IMG/VR virus record: IMGVR_UViG_3300047564_003517
Location: 1 to 26,905 of that record
Direction: 5' to 3' (one strand)
DNA length: 26,905 nt
Origin: a virus
Positions 8,449 to 14,700 of this stretch are shown here, in pieces. The stretch's first letter is position 1. Each line of letters begins with the position of its first letter. The position numbers were made by a program, and so were the translations under genes. The notes beneath the pieces are model-generated. The model had not been told where the DNA came from. It did no database searches and saw only the letters and a program-made list of their open reading frames with translations.

Positions 8449-9288
8449 ATGTCTAAGTATTATGGTGAGGAATCATATTTTAATGAAAATGCAACGTTTT
8501 ATAAACAAATAAATGTTTATGGTGAACTTCTTGATGCTTCTGGCAACCAAATAACAGGATCTGGTGCTCAAGGTATTCAAGGTATATCAGGAGTACAAGG
8601 TATAACTGGAATACAAGGAACACAGGGTGTTCAAGGAATCAATGGTGCTTTTGTAGCACAAGGAATACAAGGTATTACAGGATCTCAAGGTACAGCAGGA
8701 TCTCAAGGTACTACAGGTAGTCAAGGTACTACGGGCACTCAAGGTACTATGGGCACTCAAGGTACGAATGGTGCTTTTGTGGCACAAGGTATACAAGGTA
8801 TTCAGGGATCTCAAGGTACGGCAGGTCCATCAACACTAATTAATGCGACAGATACAACTACCAATGCTACTTTTTATCCAGTATTTGTTGCTGCTGCAGG
8901 TTCAAACCAGACTGCAAATGTAAGAACAACAGCAACAGCATTTACATTTAATGCTAGCACTGGTGACTTAACTGCTACCGGAAATGTAATCGGATATTCG
9001 GACATTGCAATTAAAGATAAAATTGAAGTTATTGAAAATGCTTTAGAAAAATTAGATAAAATTAGAGGAGTTACTTATATAAGAACAGATTTAGAGAATA
9101 CTGAAAAGAGACACGCTGGAGTAATTGCTCAGGAAGTAGAGAAAGTACTACCAGAAGTTGTTGGACAAAATCAAGATGGAATTAAAACAGTATCTTATGG
9201 AAACTTAATTGCACTTTTAATTGAAGCAATTAAAGAGCAGAAAAAACAAATTGAAGCATTAAAAGATATAATCAAAGATAAAATATGA
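8449..9288 (+). CDS. Collagen-like tail fibre with S74 chaperone domain
   Basis: A 279-aa fibre protein. Residues 1-40 are an attachment segment. Residues 41-128 are a collagen-like run of Gly-x-x triplets, mostly GIQ, GTQ and GSQ, interrupted twice by the same NGAFVAQGIQGI block. Residues 130-180 are a Thr/Ala-rich beta part. Residues 183-279 are a Peptidase_S74 intramolecular chaperone: S184-D185 with K189 five residues on (the Ser/Lys spacing of the self-cleaving dyad), then HAGVIAQEVEKVLPEVV, then a coiled coil (LLIEAIKEQKKQIEALKD). The chaperone trimerises the fibre and is then likely cut off before S184. The stop overlaps the next start (ATGA). It is probably an accessory fibre contacting host surface glycans. 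Confidence 0.85.
   Translation: MSKYYGEESYFNENATFYKQINVYGELLDASGNQITGSGAQGIQGISGVQGITGIQGTQGVQGINGAFVAQGIQGITGSQGTAGSQGTTGSQGTTGTQGTMGTQGTNGAFVAQGIQGIQGSQGTAGPSTLINATDTTTNATFYPVFVAAAGSNQTANVRTTATAFTFNASTGDLTATGNVIGYSDIAIKDKIEVIENALEKLDKIRGVTYIRTDLENTEKRHAGVIAQEVEKVLPEVVGQNQDGIKTVSYGNLIALLIEAIKEQKKQIEALKDIIKDKI
8560..8832 (+). repeat. Collagen-like short tandem repeat tract
   Basis: A tract of degenerate 9-nt units of the type CAAGGTATT/CAAGGTACA encodes Gly-x-Gln triplets. Two larger copies of the block encoding NGAFVAQGIQGI lie about 130 nt apart within it. Such tracts are prone to recombination and length change. Confidence 0.8.
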
Positions 9289-10124
9289 CTTTACCATCTT
9301 CTGGTGCAATTAGTCTTTTAGATATCCAAAATGAATTTGGAGGTTCAAATCCAATTGGTATAAATGAGTATTATGGTATAACTACAGGAATTCCCCTTAG
9401 TGGAACTATCAGCCTTGCTGATTTTTATGGAAAATCTGCAATAACAACCAATGGATTAATATCAAATTGGAAACCATCCAGTTATTCCGGAACTGGTAAC
9501 TGGAATGATTCTTATACTGCAGATCCAACTGGCAATAACTATATGATTAAAGTTGGTAGTCCTACATATACCAGTGGAACACCATCTTACTTTACAACAT
9601 CCAATAATAATCATTGGGAAGTTGCCGATGTTGCTAAACCCATCGGTTCTTATGCAGCAGCATCTATTCTTTTCTGGTTATATCAAACTTCTGGAACAAC
9701 AATTCAGGGTGGATTAGAGAATAGATATGGAAGTGGTACTCAATTTGGATTGGAAATACAAACAACAGGTAGTTTGGGTAGAATTGGTTATTTTTGGAAT
9801 GATAATGCATCAAATACTTGGGGATACAATACTACACTTACATTAAATGCAAATACTTGGTATTTGGTAGGTCTGACGCTTGATTCTACGGAAGTAATTT
9901 TTTATAGAGGAACTGGTAGTACACTTAGCACTAACACTAGAACATTTACACATACTGCTCAAACCATTGCCAGTAATAATAAATTTTACTATGGTGGTGA
10001 TCCTGAAAATACTGGTAGAGGTTTTCAGGGTAGGTTAGCTGAATGCTGGTTTTATAATCGTAAACTTAGCAACAGTGAAGTTACTGCTATTTACAATAAT
10101 ACAAAAGCAACTTATGGATTTTAG
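9285..10124 (+). CDS. LamG-like lectin-domain virion/fibre protein
   Basis: This 279-aa protein starts with the cyanophage virion motif SSGAISLLDIQNEFGGSNP, followed by a second short copy (LSGTISLADFYGK), which probably forms the attachment end. Residues 60-279 look like a LamG/concanavalin A-like jelly roll: ASILFWLYQTSG, NTWYLVGLTLDSTEVIFY, and the typical ending GFQGRLAECWFYNRKLS-NSEVTAIYN. Such domains bind carbohydrates, so a receptor-binding role is likely. The start overlaps the end of the collagen-like fibre gene (ATGA). The stop TAG shares bases with the stop of the converging minus-strand gene. Confidence 0.8.
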   Translation: MTLPSSGAISLLDIQNEFGGSNPIGINEYYGITTGIPLSGTISLADFYGKSAITTNGLISNWKPSSYSGTGNWNDSYTADPTGNNYMIKVGSPTYTSGTPSYFTTSNNNHWEVADVAKPIGSYAAASILFWLYQTSGTTIQGGLENRYGSGTQFGLEIQTTGSLGRIGYFWNDNASNTWGYNTTLTLNANTWYLVGLTLDSTEVIFYRGTGSTLSTNTRTFTHTAQTIASNNKFYYGGDPENTGRGFQGRLAECWFYNRKLSNSEVTAIYNNTKATYGF

Positions 10125-10438
10125 ATCCAAGGTAATCCGGATGCTTTGGTTGGATTTATAACTTCATTCAATTTTTGTTCCAAGTCTGCTTTGATGGATG
10201 TAAGTTCATCTCCAAGTTCTGATTCAATCCAACTAATTACGAGTTCTTCTGTCAAATCTTCATAAGGAATTAGTGTTTGTGATCTAGAAAAATTTACACT
10301 TCCACTGTGAATAAATTCTCTTGTAAGACCATCACTATCAACATCACTACAAGTTAAAGTATACGAGGCATTGTAAACGTATCCATCACTAAGTTCTCTC
10401 ATCAAATTTGTTATAGACCAAGTAAAAGTATTGCTCAT
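10121..10438 (-). CDS. Small conserved phage protein (DUF7936-like), only minus-strand gene
   Basis: This 105-aa protein starts MSNTFTWSITNLMRELSDGY. The rest (VYNASYTLTCSDVDSDGLTR, then PYEDLTEELVISWIESELGD) recalls a small family found in many T4-like phages; I give DUF7936 from memory. I chose the ATG at 10438 because it starts the family-like sequence. An upstream in-frame ATG (10504) would run across the promoter region and add 22 unrelated residues. A late motif TATAAATA on the same strand lies 23 nt upstream. The function is unknown; in fibre clusters such proteins are often small virion or assembly factors. Its stop TAA overlaps the TAG of the converging gene by 2 bases. Confidence 0.75.
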   Translation of the reverse strand: MSNTFTWSITNLMRELSDGYVYNASYTLTCSDVDSDGLTREFIHSGSVNFSRSQTLIPYEDLTEELVISWIESELGDELTSIKADLEQKLNEVINPTKASGLPWI

Positions 10439-10460
10439 ATATCTTGTAATTGATTCTTGA

Positions 10461-10468
10461 TATTTATA
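10461..10468 (-). promoter_or_regulatory. Minus-strand late promoter TATAAATA
   Basis: A perfect T4-type late promoter element on the minus strand, 23 nt before the start of the minus-strand gene and back to back with the forward sigma-70 promoter at 10484. Confidence 0.7.
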
Positions 10469-10483
10469 ATTTGACCCAACCCC

Positions 10484-10512
10484 TTGACACCTGACCCAAG
10501 GCACCCTATAAT
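10484..10512 (+). promoter_or_regulatory. Consensus sigma-70 promoter (early type)
   Basis: TTGACA (10484-10489), a 17-nt spacer and TATAAT (10507-10512): a perfect bacterial consensus. The -10 box begins 32 nt before the ATG of the 69-aa gene. It probably drives the small genes and the first tRNAs with host RNA polymerase. Confidence 0.85.
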
Positions 10513-10538
10513 ATGGGGGTAATCAACGGAACCACCAA

Positions 10539-10748
10539 ATGAGCACCGCACAAGAGACCGTCCAAGGCATTGTGATTGATGTTTGCACCCGCAGTTTTCT
10601 TCTTCTCAGCGACCAGGGCAGTGAGCGCCTGGTAGAGTGTGAGACTGTTCAAGAGTTTATGAACGTGCTGGAAGTTGTCACTGCTCAACTTGACCCTGAG
10701 CAGATTGAGTATGCTGACCTCGCTATCTATGGTCAGGACAATAACTAA
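10539..10748 (+). CDS. Hypothetical small early protein (69 aa)
   Basis: I do not recognise this protein. It is acidic, with VIDVCTRSFLLLSDQGSERL giving a likely beta-hairpin and an alpha-helical middle (VQEFMNVLEVVTAQLD). Base composition is richer in G+C than in the flanking late genes, like the helicase region. It is the first gene behind the consensus sigma-70 promoter, so it is probably expressed early. An antitoxin-like ORF begins 13 nt after the stop, in the same transcript. Confidence 0.7.
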   Translation: MSTAQETVQGIVIDVCTRSFLLLSDQGSERLVECETVQEFMNVLEVVTAQLDPEQIEYADLAIYGQDNN

Positions 10749-10761
10749 ATAAAACACAAAA

Positions 10762-10935
10762 ATGGAAGTTTTCACTGTGGCAGAATTTCAAGAACGTTTT
10801 GACGAACTGATTGAAAGAGTGGAAAACGGAGAGCATTTAGGAATAGTAGACGAGAATGGTAAGGCAGCAGTTATGATACCTGCGGATGATGACTTTGTGC
10901 GAATACACACTGAGTGTAATAACGAAGCATCATAA
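10762..10935 (+). CDS. Phd/YefM-like antitoxin, no toxin partner
   Basis: This 57-aa protein reads MEVFTVAEFQERFDELIERV then ENGEHLGIVDENGKAAVMIP. It follows the Phd/YefM antitoxin pattern: a short beta strand, a helix 'ARxxFxELLxxVExGE', then a strand ending in 'G(K/R)xxAVxIP'. The family is a DNA-binding antitoxin that neutralises Doc, YoeB and related toxins. Here the C-terminal toxin-binding tail is short (about 15 acidic residues) and no toxin gene lies next to it; the next feature is a tRNA. It may protect the infected cell against a host toxin, or act as a repressor of the islet promoter. The family call comes from the pattern and has not been searched. Confidence 0.65.
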   Translation: MEVFTVAEFQERFDELIERVENGEHLGIVDENGKAAVMIPADDDFVRIHTECNNEAS

Positions 10936-10941
10936 CCGCAA

Positions 10942-11013
10942 GGGAGCATAGCTTAATGGTTAGAGCGGCCTGCTTATAACGGGTTAGTCTGGGTTCAACT
11001 CCCAGTGTTCCTA
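10942..11013 (+). tRNA. tRNA-Ile (anticodon UAU)
   Basis: A 72-nt cloverleaf. The acceptor stem pairs GGGAGCA (10942-10948) with TGTTCCT (11006-11012), with A at 11013 as discriminator. The D stem is GCTT/GAGC, the anticodon stem GCCTG/CGGGT with loop CTTATAA, and the T arm CTGGG-TTCAACT-CCCAG. The anticodon TAT is at 10975-10977 and reads AUA. Most bacteria read AUA with a CAU tRNA modified to lysidine, so UAU is uncommon. CCA is not encoded. Confidence 0.85.
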
Positions 11014-11097
11014 TTGGGTACAACAAGGAACGTTGTATTAAACGAAGGGTCCCCTCTGCTGAATCGTAGATTATCGTGGTCAGACACCCTCGCCCAA
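11014..11097 (+). other. Structured 84-nt spacer between two tRNAs, possible decayed tRNA or small RNA
   Basis: The ends pair: TTGGGT (11014-11019) with GCCCAA (11092-11097). Inside are ACAAC/GTTGT (11020-11024 with 11032-11036, 7-nt loop), AGGGT/ACCCT and a hairpin TCTGC/GTAGA around TGAATC. The length and end pairing resemble a tRNA, but no T-loop sequence of the GGTTCGAATCC type exists, so it is not called as a tRNA. Confidence 0.35.
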
Positions 11098-11100
11098 AAT

Positions 11101-11173
11101 GCTGGTTTAGCTCTCTGGCGAAAGCACTGCCCTCATAAGGCAAGACAGGTCGGTTCGATCCCGACAACCAGCA
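11101..11173 (+). tRNA. tRNA-Met (anticodon CAU)
   Basis: A 73-nt cloverleaf. The acceptor stem GCTGGTT pairs perfectly with AACCAGC (11166-11172); the discriminator is A at 11173. The anticodon loop is CTCATAA with CAT at 11134-11136, and the T arm is GTCGG-TTCGATC-CCGAC. A G-C pair at 1-72 argues against an initiator tRNA. It could be elongator Met or a lysidine-modified Ile; a UAU tRNA is present already, which favours Met. The 27-43 pair is a C-A mismatch. CCA is not encoded. Confidence 0.88.
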
Positions 11174-11174
11174 C

Positions 11175-11203
11175 TTGCCGTGGTTCATAACTTATGATAG
11201 AAT
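11175..11203 (+). promoter_or_regulatory. Possible sigma-70 promoter downstream of tRNA-Met
   Basis: TTGCCG (11175-11180), a 17-nt spacer and TAGAAT (11198-11203) match the consensus at 4/6 and 5/6. The transcript would begin before a small hairpin at 11218-11233 and run toward tRNA-Leu. Confidence 0.4.
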
Positions 11204-11217
11204 CCAGTGGGGCATCT

Positions 11218-11233
11218 ATCAAACGGTTTTGAT
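11218..11233 (+). other. Small hairpin in the non-coding stretch before tRNA-Leu
   Basis: ATCAAA (11218-11223) pairs with TTTGAT (11228-11233) around CGGT. The 127-nt stretch 11174-11300 holds this hairpin and two promoter candidates and no ORF that I can support. Confidence 0.35.
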
Positions 11234-11258
11234 TTAGTCTCACAAACACACGGCATTC

Positions 11259-11287
11259 TTGACCACTACAACTCTTTGAGTTATAAT
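11259..11287 (+). promoter_or_regulatory. Sigma-70 promoter for tRNA-Leu
   Basis: TTGACC (11259-11264), a 17-nt spacer and TATAAT (11282-11287). The expected transcription start (about 11294) is only a few nt before the tRNA-Leu 5' end at 11301. Confidence 0.8.
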
Positions 11288-11300
11288 GGTCTCACATCAC

Positions 11301-11386
11301 GGGCGAGTGATGAAATTGGTTAGACATCTCAGACTTAAAATCTGACGGGCATTGCGCCCATGCGGGTTCGAGTCCCGCCTCGCCTA
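11301..11386 (+). tRNA. tRNA-Leu (anticodon UAA)
   Basis: An 86-nt class II tRNA with a long variable arm (CGGGC/GCCC around 11346-11360). The acceptor stem GGGCGAG pairs with CTCGCCT (11379-11385), with discriminator A at 11386. The anticodon stem is TCAGA/TCTGA with loop CTTAAAA, TAA at 11336-11338. The T arm is GCGGG-TTCGAGT-CCCGC. It reads UUA, a codon common in the AT-rich late genes. CCA is not encoded. Confidence 0.92.
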
Positions 11387-11398
11387 TTGTAAGGTTAA

Positions 11399-11406
11399 AA
11401 TAAATA
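11399..11406 (+). promoter_or_regulatory. Possible late promoter AATAAATA
   Basis: A NATAAATA match 22 nt before the start chosen for the acidic 101-aa protein. Confidence 0.5.
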
Positions 11407-11427
11407 TAAGATATGGGAGTAAGTCCT

Positions 11428-11733
11428 ATGTCTTATCGTATCGATCACGCATACTGCTGGTATAACAATGGCAGTATGATCGTGAAAATGTATTTTATCA
11501 ATCACATTCCATTTACATTTGACGAACTTCCAGAAGGACATTTGTACGATCACGATCTTTGTAGAGCAGCAGATAAAGAAAGAACTTTTGAACCAGAAGA
11601 CTTATATCGAAACTCTTTTTATCTCATAGATGAAGAAGTACATCCTTGTTTCTTTCCAGTTGAGTTAGAGAATCCTGAAGACCTTCCTGATGACCTTGAA
11701 TTTGAGTATGATGAGGAAGATTTGACTTCATAA
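11428..11733 (+). CDS. Hypothetical acidic protein (101 aa)
   Basis: I do not recognise this protein. It begins MSYRIDHAYCWYNNGSMIVK and becomes very acidic at the end (ELENPEDLPDDLEFEYDEED). I chose the ATG at 11428 rather than 11413 because GGGAGTAAG lies 6 nt upstream as a Shine-Dalgarno and would otherwise be coding. It is the last gene of the tRNA islet, preceded by a late-type motif. Its TAA lies inside the next late promoter. The acidity suggests an interaction partner of a basic protein or a DNA mimic, but nothing in the sequence proves either. Confidence 0.7.
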   Translation: MSYRIDHAYCWYNNGSMIVKMYFINHIPFTFDELPEGHLYDHDLCRAADKERTFEPEDLYRNSFYLIDEEVHPCFFPVELENPEDLPDDLEFEYDEEDLTS

Positions 11734-11736
11734 ATA
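11729..11736 (+). promoter_or_regulatory. Late promoter motif CATAAATA
   Basis: A full match 30 nt before the large fibre gene. It contains the stop codon of the upstream gene. Confidence 0.75.
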
Positions 11737-11765
11737 TATGATAAGAAGGGCTCTGTAAGAAAAAA

Positions 11766-14700
11766 ATGCCATTAAACAAGCTTGATAATTTCATTAAGAA
11801 CACTGAAGGTCGCATTTTATATGTAAATCCAAATGACCTTGATGCAACAGATGCAATTACAAATCAAGGCAATTCTCTTGCTCAACCATTTAAAACAGTT
11901 CAGAGAGCTCTTTTAGAAGCGGCAAGATTTTCTTATATCAAAGGAAGTAATAATGACCTAGTAGAAAAAACCACAATTCTACTATTTCCTGGCGAACACT
12001 TAATTGATAATAGACCTGGTTATGCAATTTATGATAATGGTGGTTCTGCTTACGCAGTTTCCAGAGCAGGCGGAACTGGCGTTTTAGCCTCATCAGTTTT
12101 ATCTTTGGGTCTTGATTCTAATTTTGATCTGACACAAGAAGATAATATCCTTTACAAGTTTAACAGTTATTATGGTGGTGTAGTTGTACCTCGTGGAACA
12201 TCTATTGTTGGTCTTGATTTAAGAAAGACTAAACTTCGTCCAAAGTATGTTCCAAATCCAACTGATTCAGCAGTAACAAAATCGGCAATCTTTAGAATTA
12301 CTGGTGCTTGCTATTTCTGGCAATTTTCATTGTTTGATGGTGATGAAACTGGTCTAGTTTATACAAATCCAGATAATTTTGGTGCAACTTATCAATCAAT
12401 TCCATCATTCTCTCACCATAAACTCACTTGCTTTGAGTTTTGTGATGGTGTAAACAATGTCGGTACATATGGTCTTACTGACCTTGATATGTACTATAGT
12501 AAAGTATCAAATGCTTATAATGCAGTTCGTGATATTGACCAAAAATTCCCAACAAATGAACTTGGATTTGCCAAGCAACGTTCAGAATGGGAGATTGTTG
12601 GTGCATTTGCCGCAGATCCTATAACTGTTTCATCTATCATCTCTGGTAATGGTTCTGTTGCAAGTTCTGTTGTTACAGTTACAACTTCTTCAGAGCACGG
12701 TTTAAATGCTGGTACACCAATCAAAATTAAAGGTGTATCAGGTTCTGGTGTAACATCACCTTATAATATCTCAACTAAAGTTCAGAATGTTCTGAGCAGC
12801 ACTCAATTTACTTATCTGCTACCTGGTCTTGCATCGTATCCAAATATTAATCCAAGTCCAAGTGCATCATCAGCATCGGTAACAATTGAAACTGACACGG
12901 TTTCTGGTGCATCCCCTTATATCTTTAACATCTCCCTACGTTCTGTGTGGGGTATGAACGGTCTTCACGCTGATGGTAACAAAGCATCTGGTTTTAGAAG
13001 TACCGTTGTTGCACAATTTACTGCAGTTTCTCTACAAAAAGACGACCGTGCATTTGTAAAATATAATAAGTCTTCAAGAACTTATCAAGGTGTAAGTGTA
13101 ACCCCAGTTTATGGTGCATCCTTACCAGAAGGTGCATCTCAAACAAATTCAGATCAAGTCTATCACTTAGATCCTGATGCTGTTTATCGTCAAGGTTGGG
13201 AATCAAGTCACATTAAGATTTCCAATGACGCTTTCATTCAAATCGTTTCTGTATTTGCGATTGGTTTCAATAAGCACTTTGATGCTGAGTCTGGTGGTGA
13301 CGGATCAATCACCAACTCTAACTCAAACTTTGGTCAAATATCACTAAATTCTTCTGGATTCAAGAGAGAGGCATTTGACAAGGATAATAATGCGTTCATT
13401 ACATCAATTGTTGCACCAAGAGCAATTGATAGCACTGAGGAAGATGAGATTGATTGGTTATCACTGGATGTTGGACTTACAACATCTGTAGGTATTTCAA
13501 GTCATCTGTATATTGCTGGTTTTAGTGCTTCCGATAATCCACCATCAGCACTGACTCAGGGTTATCGTATTGGTGCTAGATTGAATGATAAGATTTACTT
13601 TGTTGGTTCTGGTACGACATTCTCCGCCAACATTTATATGTGCGATAATGTTATCGCAACTAGTGGTTTTACAACAGCATTAGGTTCTGCAAGTGCTGTA
13701 AAGAGTTATGATGTTTCTTCTGTCGCTTCAAGCACTCTCACAATTGGAACTCATAACTTACAAACTGGCGAAAAGATCATCATCTTAAGTGATGATGGAG
13801 ATTATCCAGAAAATGTAGAAGCACATAAAGTCTATTATGCAGTTAGAACAAGTTCTACACAGATTAAACTTGCTACTTCATATACAAACGCTGTTCTTGG
13901 TGATACTGTTACCATCTATGGTGGAACGAATCTTCATATTCTAAGTCGTGTATCTGATAAAGATTCGGGAGATATTGGTTCTCCAATTCAATACGATCCT
14001 GTTAATTCTAACTGGTTTGTTCATACAAATGCAGGAAATGCTATCTATAGTGCATTTTCTTCTGGTGGAACCGCAACATATGGATCTGTAACAGATCTGG
14101 CATATGTGAAGAGAATTGCAGATGAAAGAAGTCTGGATGAAAAACTTTACAAACTTCGTGTTGTAATTCCAAAAGAACTTTCAAATGCAAAAGATCCAGA
14201 AAATGGATTTATCATTCAAACATCAAGTTCAACTGGTGCCAGAAATAATGCTGACTTTACTAGAACAAGTATTGCTAGCACAGATTATGGTTACAATAAG
14301 AATCCAAGATTTATTAGCACTTGCTCAGTAAGTTCAAATAGAGTTACTGTTGTATCTGAACTACCACATAACCTACAAACGGGTGATATTGTTGTTGTTA
14401 GAAAAGTAACAAGCACTGACAACACAACTGGTGAAGATAATTTAGGTTACAATGGTAGATTTGAGGTTGCTGTAACCGATGATGTAACCTTCAATTATTC
14501 AACCACTGATACATTTGGTGTTGCACATACACCAGGAACTTTCACAAATGATGTAAATGTAAGAGATACAAATCTCCCAAGATTTGAAAGAAATGATCTT
14601 CAAGGTAACTTCTATATTTACAGAAACGAAGTTATTTCTCCATACATTTACAATACACAAGATGGTATCTATCATCTTTATGTTCTAGATGCAAGTAATA

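Noticed and set aside
8587-8814. Minus-strand ORF over the collagen-like repeat
   Set aside because: Low-complexity mirror of the Gly-x-Gln tandem repeat.
8560-8832. CRISPR-like repeat array
   Set aside because: The short repeats are in frame, degenerate and encode collagen-like triplets; there are no unique spacers of constant length.
11014-11097. A fourth tRNA (possible GAA anticodon loop CTGAATC)
   Set aside because: The ends pair, but the T arm is missing and the anticodon stem does not close with a 7-nt loop. Kept only as a structured spacer.
10871-11190. ORFs of 105 and 61 codons across the tRNA cluster (both strands)
   Set aside because: They run through two well-formed tRNAs, have no Shine-Dalgarno and give no protein-like sequence.
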